NCBI RefSeq assembly: GCF_002735705.1
Contig: NZ_PDZL01000015.1
Span: forward strand, 62,001-126,000
From: Janthinobacterium sp. BJB426
GTDB lineage: Bacteria; Pseudomonadota; Gammaproteobacteria; Burkholderiales; Burkholderiaceae_D
Reading direction: 5' to 3'
Length of the DNA stretch: 64,000 nt
Part shown: positions 33,331-41,556 of the stretch, in pieces
Layout of the letters: every line of letters starts with the position of its first letter
Numbering within the stretch: the first letter of the stretch is position 1
Made by a program: the position numbers and the translations under genes
Notes under the pieces: generated by a model
Database searches by the model: none
What the model was told of the DNA's origin: nothing
The model's input: the letters and a program-made list of their open reading frames with translations, nothing else

Positions 33331-34416
33331 ATGAAAAAAACTCTGATCACCCTGGCAGTCCTGGCAGCAGCCACTGGCGTAGCCCAAGCTCAATCGAGCG
33401 TTGTTATCTACGGTACCGTTGACGCTGGTTTCGTCAGCGAGCGCGGCGGCAAAGCCGGCACCGTCAACAAAATCGATAGCGGCGTTGCTTCGGCTTCGCG
33501 TATCGGCTTCAAAGGCACCGAAGATCTGGGCAGCGGCCTGTCGGCACTGTTCGTTCTGGAATCGGGTTTCAACGTTGACACCGGCGCGCAAAATGCAAAC
33601 GAAGGCCTGTTCGGTCGTCAAGCCTACGTTGGCCTGAGCAGCAAAACGGCTGGTACCGTAACCCTGGGTCGTCAATACACCCCTTGGTACAACACCCTGT
33701 CGAAAGTTGCTGATCCATTCGCAGTTGGTTACTCCGGTTCCGCCAAGAACTTGTTCCCAGCGAACACCACCCGTACCAGCAACACCGTGCTGTACACCTC
33801 GCCTAACTTCAGCGGTTTCGATGCTGACGTTGCTTACAGCACCGCCAGCAACGGCCAAGAGAGCCTGGTATCCAGCAAAATCGGTCGCCAAATGGGCGCA
33901 TCGGTTGGCTACGCTAACGGTCCTTTAAACGCACGTGTTGCTTACAACACCACCAGCAACGAAACCGCAATCAGCGATGCTGGCAGCGCACGTAACTGGC
34001 TGGTAGCCGCTAACTACGACTTCACCGTTGTGAAAGCGTATGCTGCATACGGCGTCAACAAAGGCGACAACAGCTCGATCCGTAACAACGCCAACGCTGG
34101 TAACTTGTTCAACACCGCATCGACCGGTGGTCTGACCAACGACAGCACCACCGCCCTGATCGGCGCAACCGTACCAGTTGGTCCAGCTGGCACCGTGATG
34201 GCTTCGGTTATCCACGTCAACGACAAATCGGGCATCAACGCCGATGCGAACCAGTTCGCACTGGGCTACTCGTACGCTCTGTCGAAGCGCACCAGCACCT
34301 ACGCTTCGTACGCCAAGATCTCGAACAAAAACAACGCTGGTTACACCGTTGGTAACAACAGCAATGTTGGTTCGGGCGACCAAGCGTTCAACGTTGGTGT
34401 TCGTCACTCGTTCTAA
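33331..34416 (+). CDS. Outer-membrane porin, Gram-negative (Omp32/OmpC-like)
   Basis: Trimeric beta-barrel porin of 361 residues. The signal peptide ends AAATGVAQA, giving a mature start QSSVVIYGTVDAGF that is typical of betaproteobacterial porins. LGSGLSALFVLESGFN, EGLFGRQAYVGL and TLGRQY mark strands and loop 3, and the C-terminal NVGVRHSF ends with the Phe recognised by the BAM machinery. The ribosome site AAAGGAAA is strong. Codon choice (GTT, GCT, CGT rather than the GC-ending codons used around it) indicates very high expression rather than transfer. It is a single-gene unit with hairpin and terminator following. Confidence 0.96.
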   Translation: MKKTLITLAVLAAATGVAQAQSSVVIYGTVDAGFVSERGGKAGTVNKIDSGVASASRIGFKGTEDLGSGLSALFVLESGFNVDTGAQNANEGLFGRQAYVGLSSKTAGTVTLGRQYTPWYNTLSKVADPFAVGYSGSAKNLFPANTTRTSNTVLYTSPNFSGFDADVAYSTASNGQESLVSSKIGRQMGASVGYANGPLNARVAYNTTSNETAISDAGSARNWLVAANYDFTVVKAYAAYGVNKGDNSSIRNNANAGNLFNTASTGGLTNDSTTALIGATVPVGPAGTVMASVIHVNDKSGINADANQFALGYSYALSKRTSTYASYAKISNKNNAGYTVGNNSNVGSGDQAFNVGVRHSF

Positions 34417-34447
34417 TATTCGCGCAAGCGAAGCTTAGTACCGCTGC

Positions 34448-34469
34448 CAGCATCCCTTCGGGGATGCTG
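34448..34469 (+). other. Hairpin after the porin gene
   Basis: CAGCATCCC - TTCG - GGGATGCTG is a perfect 9-bp stem capped by a stable UUCG tetraloop but without a U-run. It probably protects the 3' end of the abundant porin mRNA; the terminator follows. Confidence 0.7.
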
Positions 34470-34478
34470 ATAAGCAAG

Positions 34479-34516
34479 AAAACGCGTCTCCAGGCTAGTC
34501 CTGGCGGCGCGTTTTT
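34479..34516 (+). terminator. Terminator of the porin transcript
   Basis: Outer stem AAAACGCG/CGCGTTTT with an inner CCAGG/CCTGG stem, followed by T5. It lies 63 bp after the porin stop and before the next gene's ribosome site. Confidence 0.8.
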
Positions 34517-34567
34517 GCATTGGCGGCGCCAGTTATAATGGCGCCGTTACTCAAGTAAAGGAATGCC

Positions 34568-35110
34568 ATGTATTCATACCCATCGCCGCGCCTGGCCGCC
34601 ATGCTGGCCGCACTGCTGCTTGCCGGTGCCACGGGCGCCGCTGTCGCTGCCGTCAAGGGCAAGAAGCCGGCCGGACTGGAGCGCTACGGCGTGGCCGTCT
34701 ACTCCGACCTGTGCCTGCAAAAGGATAGCGGCGAGATCGGCGGCCAGCGCGTCACCCTGCACCGCTTTGCCGAGGCCGACTCCGTCATCTATGAATTCAC
34801 GGCCGGCGCCCTGAGCTGGCCCATCGTGGCCAATGACGTCAACCTGGACGCCGCCACGGGCGCCTTCGACTTCACCATCGCCGGTGCCGACAGCGAAGAA
34901 CGCACCATCGTCGGCAAGTTTTCGAAGGATGGGCAGACCCTGACCCTGGAAGGCGATTATTGCGGCGGCAACGTGCGCATGCCCATGAAACTGAGCCGCG
35001 TGCGCGATTTCGGCCGTCCCCTGAAAAACTGCACGCCATGCCCGCCGATGCCACAAGCGCCGGCCGAGACAGTGCCTGCCGAAGAAAGCGCGCCAGCGCC
35101 CGCCGCCTGA
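34568..35110 (+). CDS. Exported protein of unknown function with CxxCPP tail
   Basis: A 180-residue protein with a signal peptide (LAAMLAALLLAGATGAAVAA). The mature part is about 120 residues of mixed strands with ERYGVAVYSDLCLQKDSGEI, TIVGKFSKDGQTLTLEGDYC and a C-terminal NCTPCPPMP followed by a low-complexity Pro/Ala/Glu tail. Four Cys may form two disulfides in the periplasm. No family was recognised. The ribosome site AAAGGA favours the ATG at 34568. It is a single-gene unit. Confidence 0.65.
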   Translation: MYSYPSPRLAAMLAALLLAGATGAAVAAVKGKKPAGLERYGVAVYSDLCLQKDSGEIGGQRVTLHRFAEADSVIYEFTAGALSWPIVANDVNLDAATGAFDFTIAGADSEERTIVGKFSKDGQTLTLEGDYCGGNVRMPMKLSRVRDFGRPLKNCTPCPPMPQAPAETVPAEESAPAPAA

Positions 35111-35132
35111 GCGATTGCCGCTGACAAAAAGA

Positions 35133-35160
35133 AAAAGGCCCGGTATCGACCGGGCCTTTG
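35133..35160. terminator. Bidirectional terminator
   Basis: AAAGGCCCGGT - ATCG - ACCGGGCCTTT, a perfect 11-bp stem with A and T flanks, between the exported protein gene and the convergent TPP enzyme gene. Confidence 0.88.
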
Positions 35161-35183
35161 TCATTTTCAGCGTTGCAAGGGAC

Positions 35184-36887
35184 TTATTTGACCGCCTGCG
35201 CCTTTTCCGCCGTGGCGCGGATGGTGGCAAGCGTCGCGTTCGGCGTGATCAGATTGCCGTCGTAGCGCAGCTCGATCAGGGCCGGAAGATTGTGCGCCTT
35301 GGCGTGCGCCAGCGCCCGTTGCAGGGCAGGGGCGAACTCTTCTGTCGTATTCACCACTTCGCCGTGCGCGCCATACGCTTGCGCCAGCGCCGCGAAATCC
35401 GGGTTGTGCAGGGTCGTACCCGACACGCGGCCCGGATAATCGCGTTCCTGGTGCATGCGGATGGTGCCGAACATCTGATTATTGAAGACGATGATGACCA
35501 CGCCCGCCTGGTATTGCACTGCGGTGGCCAGTTCCTGGCCATTCATCATGTATTCGCCATCGCCGGCGAAGGTGATCACGGTACGCTCGGGATGTACGAT
35601 CTTCGCCGCCACGCCCGACGGCACGCCGTAGCCCATGGCGCCATTTGTCGGCGCCAGCTGCGTGCGCAGGCCGCCGTAGCGGTAAAAACGGTGCGCCCAC
35701 GAGGCGTAGTTACCGGCGCCGTTCGTCAGGATCGTGTCGGCCGGCACTTGCGTCATGATCTCTTGCGTCACTTGCCACAGGTCCAGCGGCGCCTGGCCAT
35801 CCTGGAAGATGGGCGGCTGCTCCTGGTAGGCTGCAAGCTCGGCCTTCGCTTCGGCTGGCGTATGCTGCCAGGCGGACGCATCGACGGGCGCCATGGCGGC
35901 CAGCATGGCGCACACTTGGGGCATGCCGCTGTTGATCATCAGTTCGGCCTGGTAGACGCTGCCCAGTTCCTCGGCATCCGTGTGGATGTGCACCAGGCGC
36001 TGGCGCGGCACGGGCGAATCGAACAGGGTATAGCCACCCGTCGTCATTTCACCCAGGCGCGGGCCGATGGCGATGACCAGATCGGCATTTTTCACGCGCG
36101 CTGCCAGTTTCGGGTTGATGCCGATGCCGACGTCGCCGATGTAGTTCGGGTGGGCATTGTCGAGCAAGTCCTGGAAACGGAAGGTGCACGCGACGGGCAG
36201 GTGGTTGCTTTCCGCGAACTGCTGCAGGTCGGCGCACGCTTGCGGCGTCCAGGTGGTGCCGCCCAGCAAGACCAGTGGCTGCTTGGCGGTCGCCAGCATG
36301 CCGCGCAACTGCTGCAGCTGGACGCTGGACGGCGCCGCCTGCACGGGCTGGTAGGCGCGCGTGTCGGCGACAGTCGCCATGGAAATAAGCATGTCTTCCG
36401 GCAGGGCCAGCACGACGGGGCCGGGGCGCCCGCTGGTGGCCACCTGGAAGGCGCGCGCCAGGTACTCGGGAATGCGCTCGGCGCGGTCAATCTGCGCCAC
36501 CCACTTGGCCATCTGGCCGTACATGCGGCGGTAGTCGATTTCCTGGAAGGCTTCGCGGTCGACGAAATCATTGCCCACCTGGCCGATGAACAGGATCATC
36601 GGCGTGGAATCCTGGTAGGCCGTATGCACGCCGATCGAGGCGTTGGTGGCGCCCGGTCCGCGCGTGACGAAGCAGATGCCCGGCTTGCCCGTCAGTTTGC
36701 CGTAGGCTTCGGCCATGAAGGCGGCGCCGCCTTCCTGGCGGTTGATGATGAAGCGGATGCCCGAATCGTGCAGGGCGTCGAGCACGTCGAGGTAGCTTTC
36801 GCCAGGCACGCCAAAGGCGGTGTCGACACCGTGGATCTGCAGGGCATCGACCAGGATCTGGCCGCCGGTACGGGGTTGTTGCGTCAT
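35184..36887 (-). CDS. Thiamine-diphosphate-dependent enzyme, acetolactate synthase-like
   Basis: A 567-residue enzyme of the acetohydroxyacid synthase/benzoylformate decarboxylase superfamily. The catalytic Glu that activates TPP lies in FGVPGESYLDVLDAL (about residue 30), and the diphosphate/Mg2+ motif is FAGDGEYMMNGQELA through VIIVFNNQMFG (GDG...NN). The length and three-domain layout fit the large subunit of acetolactate synthase, but there is no regulatory small subunit or other ilv gene nearby, so it is probably a catabolic or side-pathway enzyme. The start is the ATG at 36887 with AGCCGAAC upstream; a longer frame to 36956 is less likely. Confidence 0.85.
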   Translation of the reverse strand: MTQQPRTGGQILVDALQIHGVDTAFGVPGESYLDVLDALHDSGIRFIINRQEGGAAFMAEAYGKLTGKPGICFVTRGPGATNASIGVHTAYQDSTPMILFIGQVGNDFVDREAFQEIDYRRMYGQMAKWVAQIDRAERIPEYLARAFQVATSGRPGPVVLALPEDMLISMATVADTRAYQPVQAAPSSVQLQQLRGMLATAKQPLVLLGGTTWTPQACADLQQFAESNHLPVACTFRFQDLLDNAHPNYIGDVGIGINPKLAARVKNADLVIAIGPRLGEMTTGGYTLFDSPVPRQRLVHIHTDAEELGSVYQAELMINSGMPQVCAMLAAMAPVDASAWQHTPAEAKAELAAYQEQPPIFQDGQAPLDLWQVTQEIMTQVPADTILTNGAGNYASWAHRFYRYGGLRTQLAPTNGAMGYGVPSGVAAKIVHPERTVITFAGDGEYMMNGQELATAVQYQAGVVIIVFNNQMFGTIRMHQERDYPGRVSGTTLHNPDFAALAQAYGAHGEVVNTTEEFAPALQRALAHAKAHNLPALIELRYDGNLITPNATLATIRATAEKAQAVK

Positions 36888-37048
36888 GTTCGGCTCTTTA
36901 TATTCTAGTGGGTGGCAAAGAAATGGGGCAAGCGGTGCGCATGCGCCTGCATGCAAGCAGCTTGCCTCATTCTATGTGAGCCGATTTGGCCCGGCTTTTG
37001 AAATGGCGACACCGAATTACACAATCCCCCGACTGGCGCGCCGCGTTT

Positions 37049-37078
37049 TTGCAGAAACTTGCTGCGGCGCGGTACAAT
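37049..37078 (+). promoter_or_regulatory. rnpB promoter
   Basis: TTGCAG (37049-37054), 18-bp spacer and TACAAT (37073-37078), eight bases before the RNA 5' end. The -10 is 5/6 to consensus and the spacing to the RNA start fits. Confidence 0.7.
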
Positions 37079-37085
37079 GGCGGGT

Positions 37086-37437
37086 GAAGCAGGCCAGACA
37101 GTCGCTGGCCGGCGCAGCAATGCGCTGGCGGGAGGAAGGTCCGGACTCCATAGAGCGGGGTGACGGTTAACGGCCGTCCGCTGAAAGCCGCAAGCGCAGT
37201 TAGCCCATGGTATAAGGCGAGGAATAGGGCCACAGAGACGAGCGTATTAAGTTACGGTGAAACGCGGTAACCTCCACCTGGTGCAATTTCAAATAGGCAC
37301 GCGATGATGCTGCTCGCGGAGCGTGCGGGTAGAAAGCTTGAGCGTCCGAGTAATCTGGCGCCTAGAGGAATGACTGTCATAGCGCCGACCTGCAAGGGAA
37401 GGCGCCGTAACAAAATCCGGCCTACCGGCCTGCTTCA
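37086..37437 (+). ncRNA. rnpB: RNase P RNA, bacterial class A
   Basis: Catalytic RNA that removes 5' leaders from tRNA precursors, about 352 nt. The 5' end GAAGCAGGCCAGACAGTCGC pairs with the 3' TGCTTC (helix P1). Universal core elements are present: GGAGGAAGGTCCGGACTCC (CR-I, P4 5' side), GCCACAGAGACGA (J11/12 region), AGAGGAATGACTG (CR-V) and the terminal CAAAATCCGGCCTA, which pairs in P4. The GGT loop in L15 (used to bind tRNA CCA) should lie near 37316-37330, where GTGCGGGTAGAAAG occurs. A short open frame across it is accidental. Confidence 0.96.
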
Positions 37438-37508
37438 CTTGAATTCCTGCTTCCTGGTCTGCCAGGGAGCATCCCGGCCGCGGCGCCTTTGCCTGCTGCG
37501 CGCCACTC

Positions 37509-37536
37509 AAAAGCCCCCGTAAAGGGGCTTTTTTTG
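37509..37536 (+). terminator. Terminator downstream of rnpB
   Basis: AAAAGCCCC - CGTAAA - GGGGCTTTTTTT: 9 bp of stem and a T7 run, about 70 bp after the mature RNase P RNA end. Confidence 0.9.
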
Positions 37537-38007
37537 TTTCTAAAAATATAGTACTTAAGATAAAGTTGTATATACAACTAAAAATGAATAAATGGTTAAA
37601 GTTTCCTATCTACAATTAATTGCTGCATTGCAAAAATAGTTTTCCTGCGTCAGGCCAGCCCCGGAAAACAGGGGCGATACGCGCCTTGGACGATTATTTT
37701 TTGCTTTAAACCAAGTCTTTCTCGGCCGCTGATTGCTGTTGTGTCTGGATGACGAAAGTATTGTCATGTGTCAACTAACTGTAAAAAATTCAATTTTTCG
37801 ATTTCGTTTTTTTCGATGTTTACGGTAGGAAAACACATGTGTGCAGATGAGGTAGCACATTCACTATCTTTCATAAGTATCTAATTTATCGATATATTTT
37901 TATTTGAGACTCCTTCAACGATATGCGCTAAGTCCTTAATTTCATTAATAAAATTCCTGTTTTGCCAATCGGAAACCGCTTGACCACTATCTTTGCTTCC
38001 TCTAAAG
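37537..38007. other. A/T-rich intergenic region upstream of the dcw cluster
   Basis: About 470 bp without a plausible gene, markedly A/T-rich for this genome. It includes a perfect 16-bp palindrome AGTTGTATATACAACT (37564-37579), a 10-bp palindrome ACACATGTGT (37833-37842) and runs of A and T that would bend DNA. At its end lie the mraZ promoter and MraZ box. The low G+C suggests a regulatory or nucleoid-protein-bound zone. Confidence 0.6.
37564..37579. repeat. Perfect 16-bp palindrome AGTTGTATATACAACT
   Basis: All 16 bases are self-complementary. It lies 28 bp after the rnpB terminator and over 500 bp before mraZ, in A/T-rich sequence. It has the size of a dimeric repressor operator; the protein is unknown. 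Confidence 0.6.
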
Positions 38008-38008
38008 T
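37980..38008 (+). promoter_or_regulatory. mraZ (dcw cluster) promoter
   Basis: TTGACC (37980-37985), 17-bp spacer, TAAAGT (38003-38008). The predicted start near 38015 is inside the MraZ box, suited to autorepression. Confidence 0.55.
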
Positions 38009-38042
38009 GGGCAACTGTGTGAAAAAGTGTGTTTTTGTGGGA
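38008..38042 (+). promoter_or_regulatory. MraZ box: four repeats at 10-bp spacing
   Basis: TGGGC, TGTGA, TGTGT, TGGGA start at 38008, 38018, 38028 and 38038, each separated by five bases. In E. coli MraZ binds TGGGN repeats with five-base spacers in front of mraZ. The outer two units match TGGGN and the inner two are TGTGN. The array ends 60 bases before the mraZ start. Confidence 0.75.
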
Positions 38043-38102
38043 AATTTTCCCTTTTCATCGTGATGCGCAAGCGTCGCAACCCAAGCTCAAAAAAGGTCTT
38101 CC

Positions 38103-38531
38103 GTGTTTCAAGGCGCGTCCGCAATCAATCTCGATGCCAAAGGCAGGATGTCTATCCCTGCCAAGCACCGTGACGCGCTGGCGATTCAATGCGAAGGCCG
38201 CTTGACCCTGACCAAACACCCCGATGGCTGCCTGCTGTTTTTCCCCCGTCCCGTGTGGGAAAGCCACCGCCAGCAAATCGCCGCCTGGCCCATGTCGGCG
38301 CGCGCCTGGCAGCGCATCTTCCTCGGCAACGCCGTCGACGTCGAGCTGGACTCGGCCGGCCGCGTGCTGATCTCGCCCGAATTGCGCAACGCCGTCGGAC
38401 TGGCGCGCGAAGTCATGATGATCGGCATGGGCAGCCACTTTGAAATATGGGATGCCGCCAAATTGGCTGACAAAGAACAGCAGGCGATCGATGCCGGCAC
38501 CCCCGATGTACTTTCCAATTTTTCTTTCTAA
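38103..38531 (+). CDS. mraZ: Transcriptional regulator MraZ
   Basis: AbrB-like DNA-binding protein of 142 residues that represses the dcw cluster. Two SpoVT/AbrB-type repeats are visible: [19 protein letters not shown] (about 8-26) and [20 protein letters not shown] (about 80-99). The start is a GTG at 38103 giving (V/M)[10 protein letters not shown], which aligns with MFRGATLVNLD of E. coli, preceded by AAGGT. First gene of the dcw cluster, nine bases before rsmH. Confidence 0.96.
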   Translation: MFQGASAINLDAKGRMSIPAKHRDALAIQCEGRLTLTKHPDGCLLFFPRPVWESHRQQIAAWPMSARAWQRIFLGNAVDVELDSAGRVLISPELRNAVGLAREVMMIGMGSHFEIWDAAKLADKEQQAIDAGTPDVLSNFSF

Positions 38532-38540
38532 GGCTCCGTA

Positions 38541-39512
38541 ATGACACAACTCACGGTGCCGGAATTTCAGCATCGCACGGTGCTGCTCGATGAAGCGGTC
38601 GATGCGCTCGACCTGTCGGGCGACCGCGCGCACGGCGTTTACGTCGATGGCACGTTTGGCCGCGGCGGCCATAGCCGATTGATTTTGTCGCGCCTGGCGC
38701 CCGACGCGCGCCTGATCGGCTTTGACAAGGACTTGCAAGCCATCGCCACGGCCGAACAGATCGCCGACCCCCGTTTCCAGATCGTCCATGACAGCTTTGC
38801 CACCATGACGGCCAGCCTGGCCGAACGCGGTGTGCAGCAGGTCGATGGCATCCTGCTCGACCTGGGCATCTCGTCGCCGCAAGTCGACGACGCGGCGCGC
38901 GGTTTCAGCTTCCGCAACGACGGACCGCTGGACATGCGCATGGATACCACGCGCGGCATCTCCGCAGCCGAATGGCTGGCGGTGGAAACCGAGCAGAATT
39001 TAGAGAAAGTGATACGCGATTATGGGGAAGAACGGTTTGCTTTTCAGATTGCAAAGGCGATTGTTGCTGGCCGGGCAGTCCAGCCAATTTCAAGCACACG
39101 ACAGCTTGCCGGCATCGTGGCAGGCGCCGTCAAGACCCGCGAGAAGGGTAAGGACCCCGCTACCCGCACCTTTCAGGCCATACGCATTTTCATTAACAAA
39201 GAGCTCGAGGATCTCGAGATCGGCCTGAGCCAGGCGTATGCCTGCCTGGCGCCCGGCGCGCGCATGGCCGTGATCAGCTTTCACTCGCTGGAAGACCGCA
39301 TGGTCAAGCGCTTCTTCGCCTCGAAGGCGAACGTGGAGCAGCCTGACCGTCGCCTGCCGATCCGCGCGGTCGACTTGCCGCAGCCGGAAATGAAGCTGAT
39401 TTCGAAGATGAAGCCGTCCGACGCCGAGATCGAGGGCAACCCGCGTTCGCGTTCGGCCGTGATGCGCGTGGCGCAGCGCTTGCCCATTCCAGCCAGTGGC
39501 GGCTCCCGATGA
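38541..39512 (+). CDS. rsmH: 16S rRNA m4C1402 methyltransferase RsmH
   Basis: SAM-dependent N4-methyltransferase of 323 residues acting on C1402 in the decoding site of 16S rRNA. The N-terminal [10 protein letters not shown], then [15 protein letters not shown] (SAM motif), [21 protein letters not shown] (quoted as [20 protein letters not shown]) and the late [16 protein letters not shown] are family hallmarks. It overlaps ftsL by four bases. Confidence 0.97.
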   Translation: MTQLTVPEFQHRTVLLDEAVDALDLSGDRAHGVYVDGTFGRGGHSRLILSRLAPDARLIGFDKDLQAIATAEQIADPRFQIVHDSFATMTASLAERGVQQVDGILLDLGISSPQVDDAARGFSFRNDGPLDMRMDTTRGISAAEWLAVETEQNLEKVIRDYGEERFAFQIAKAIVAGRAVQPISSTRQLAGIVAGAVKTREKGKDPATRTFQAIRIFINKELEDLEIGLSQAYACLAPGARMAVISFHSLEDRMVKRFFASKANVEQPDRRLPIRAVDLPQPEMKLISKMKPSDAEIEGNPRSRSAVMRVAQRLPIPASGGSR

Positions 39513-39778
39513 CTGGCAAGCTGTGTGTCGTGCTGTCGGCCCTGCTGGTGTGCTGCGGCCTGTCGCTGGTGAATGCGCAGTACCAGTCGCGCCACCTGCT
39601 GATCGACCTGGAACGCGCGCAAGCGCTGTCGCGCCAGCTCGACATCGACTGGGCGCAACTGCAGCTGGACCAGTCCACTTTGGGCAAGCATGAACGCATC
39701 GAATCGATCGCACGGCGCGATCTGAGCATGACGCCGCTGACGGCGGCGCGTACGCAATACCTGACGGAGGGCGAATAA
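39509..39778 (+). CDS. ftsL: Cell division protein FtsL
   Basis: Small bitopic protein of 89 residues: cytoplasmic N-terminus of only a few residues, one helix ([19 protein letters not shown]) and a periplasmic coiled coil ([19 protein letters not shown]) with a heptad pattern. It joins FtsB and FtsQ and activates FtsWI at the septum. The identity rests on size, topology and position between rsmH and ftsI. It overlaps rsmH (4 bp) and touches ftsI by one base. Confidence 0.9.
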   Translation: MTGKLCVVLSALLVCCGLSLVNAQYQSRHLLIDLERAQALSRQLDIDWAQLQLDQSTLGKHERIESIARRDLSMTPLTAARTQYLTEGE

Positions 39779-41556
39779 TGAAGTTGGGCGGTAACAGCAA
39801 CGGCCGGGTGGCGGCATCGAAAGGCGTGCCATTCTCGAAGAACCCCGTACTGGCGGTGCGTCTGCCCGTCTGGCGTTCGCGCGTCGTGCTGTTCCTGCTG
39901 TTCTTCGCTTTCGCCGGCCTGGGCGCGCGCGCCCTGTGGCTGCAGGGCGTGTCGACGCAGTTCCTGCAAAAGCAGGGCAAGGCGCGCTATGAACGCACCT
40001 TGGAATTGCCTGCCACGCGCGGCAAGATCACCGACCGCAACGGCCAGGTGCTCGCTTCGTCCGTCCCTGTGAAAGCCATCTGGGCCATCCCTGACGACGT
40101 GCTGCAGGCGTCGCCGGAAAAAATCAATGCGCTGGCCGGCCTGCTGGAAATGAACGTCAACGAATTGCGCAAGAAGCTAGATTCGGACCGCAGCTTCGTC
40201 TACCTGAAACGCCAGGTCGAGATGGACGTGGCCGACAAGATCTCTAAGCTCGGCATCGACGGAATCGACGAGCGCAAGGAATACAAGCGCTTCTATCCGC
40301 AGGGCGAAGTGATGACCCACGTGGTGGGCTTTACCAACGTGGAAGACGTGGGCCAGGAAAGCATGGAACTGGCGCAGCAGAAAACCCTCGTCGGCACTAC
40401 CGGCAGCCGCCGCGTGATCAAGGACCGCCTGGGCCACATCGTCGAAGACATTGGCTTCATCCACGAACCTCACGACGGCAAGGACCTGACCCTGTCCGTC
40501 GACAGCAAGATCCAGTACATCGCCTTCACGCAGCTGAAGGAAGCGGTGGAAAAATTCAATGCCAAAGCCGGCGGCGCCGTGGTGCTCGACGTGCACACGG
40601 GCGAAGTGCTGGCCCTGGCAAATTACCCCAGCTACGACCCGAACGACCGCCGCAAGCTCACGGGCCAGCAACTGCGCAACCGCGTCATGACCGATACCTT
40701 CGAGCCTGGTTCGACCCTCAAGCCGATCACCGTCTCCCTGGCGCTCGACACGGGCCGGGTCAAGCCGGGCACCCTGATCGACACGGGGCCGGGCCGTTAT
40801 ACCATCGCCGACCGCACGATCACCGATACCAAGCCGCATGGCGTGATCAATGTCTCCGAAATCATCGAGATGTCGTCGAATATCGGCACCTCGAAAATCG
40901 CGCTGGGCATGCCGTCGCAGGAAATGTGGGAAATGTTTACCAAGGTGGGCTTCGGCCAGCAGCCGAAATGGGGTTTCCCCGGCGCCGTGGCCGGCAGGGT
41001 GCGTCCGTATAAATCGTGGCGCCCGGTGGAGCAGGCGACCATGAGCTACGGTAACGGTATTTCCGTGTCGCTGATCCAGCTGGCGCGCTCTTACATGATG
41101 TTCGCGCGCGATGGCGACACGATTCCCCTGTCGTTCCAGAAGGTCAATGAACTGCCCGTGGGCCAGCAAGTGATCAAGCCGAAGACGGCCGCCGAAATGC
41201 GCGCCATGCTCGAACTGGTGGTCTCCGGCGCGCACGGCTCGGCCAAGCGCGCCCAGGTCGCCGGCTACCGCGTGGGCGGCAAGACGGGCACCGCCTATAA
41301 AGTGGAAAACGGCCGCTATGCGATGCCGCGCAAATATATCGGCTCGTTCGTTGGCATGGTGCCGATGTCGGCGCCGCGCTTCATCATTGCGGTGATGATC
41401 GATGAACCGACCGGCCCGGCCCACTATGGTGGCCAGGTTGCCGCTCCCGCTTTCGCGGCGATTGCGACCAATGCGCTGCGCGCGATGAACGTACCGCCCG
41501 ATTCCTCCGTTACCGAAATCGTGGTCCCGGCCAATGCCGGCCCGGAGGCCATGTGA
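39778..41556 (+). CDS. ftsI: Penicillin-binding protein 3, septal transpeptidase FtsI
   Basis: Class B PBP of 592 residues that cross-links septal peptidoglycan with FtsW. A membrane anchor (about 36-56, VVLFLLFFAFAGLGARALWL) is followed by a pedestal domain and the transpeptidase: Ser312-Thr-Leu-Lys315 (SxxK), Ser366-Ser-Asn368 (SxN) and Lys502-Thr-Gly504 (KTG). All three motifs are intact. The stop overlaps the murE start (ATGTGA). Confidence 0.97.
   Translation: MKLGGNSNGRVAASKGVPFSKNPVLAVRLPVWRSRVVLFLLFFAFAGLGARALWLQGVSTQFLQKQGKARYERTLELPATRGKITDRNGQVLASSVPVKAIWAIPDDVLQASPEKINALAGLLEMNVNELRKKLDSDRSFVYLKRQVEMDVADKISKLGIDGIDERKEYKRFYPQGEVMTHVVGFTNVEDVGQESMELAQQKTLVGTTGSRRVIKDRLGHIVEDIGFIHEPHDGKDLTLSVDSKIQYIAFTQLKEAVEKFNAKAGGAVVLDVHTGEVLALANYPSYDPNDRRKLTGQQLRNRVMTDTFEPGSTLKPITVSLALDTGRVKPGTLIDTGPGRYTIADRTITDTKPHGVINVSEIIEMSSNIGTSKIALGMPSQEMWEMFTKVGFGQQPKWGFPGAVAGRVRPYKSWRPVEQATMSYGNGISVSLIQLARSYMMFARDGDTIPLSFQKVNELPVGQQVIKPKTAAEMRAMLELVVSGAHGSAKRAQVAGYRVGGKTGTAYKVENGRYAMPRKYIGSFVGMVPMSAPRFIIAVMIDEPTGPAHYGGQVAAPAFAAIATNALRAMNVPPDSSVTEIVVPANAGPEAM

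Noticed and set aside
33331..34416. Horizontal transfer of the porin gene, suggested by its different codon use
   Set aside because: The codon pattern is that of very highly expressed genes, and the protein is a typical betaproteobacterial porin.
35184..36887. Naming the TPP enzyme as the biosynthetic acetolactate synthase ilvB
   Set aside because: No small subunit or other branched-chain genes nearby; superfamily members with the same motifs catalyse several other reactions.
37304..37522. 72-codon open frame across the 3' part of rnpB
   Set aside because: It overlaps conserved RNase P RNA core elements and has no coding signals.
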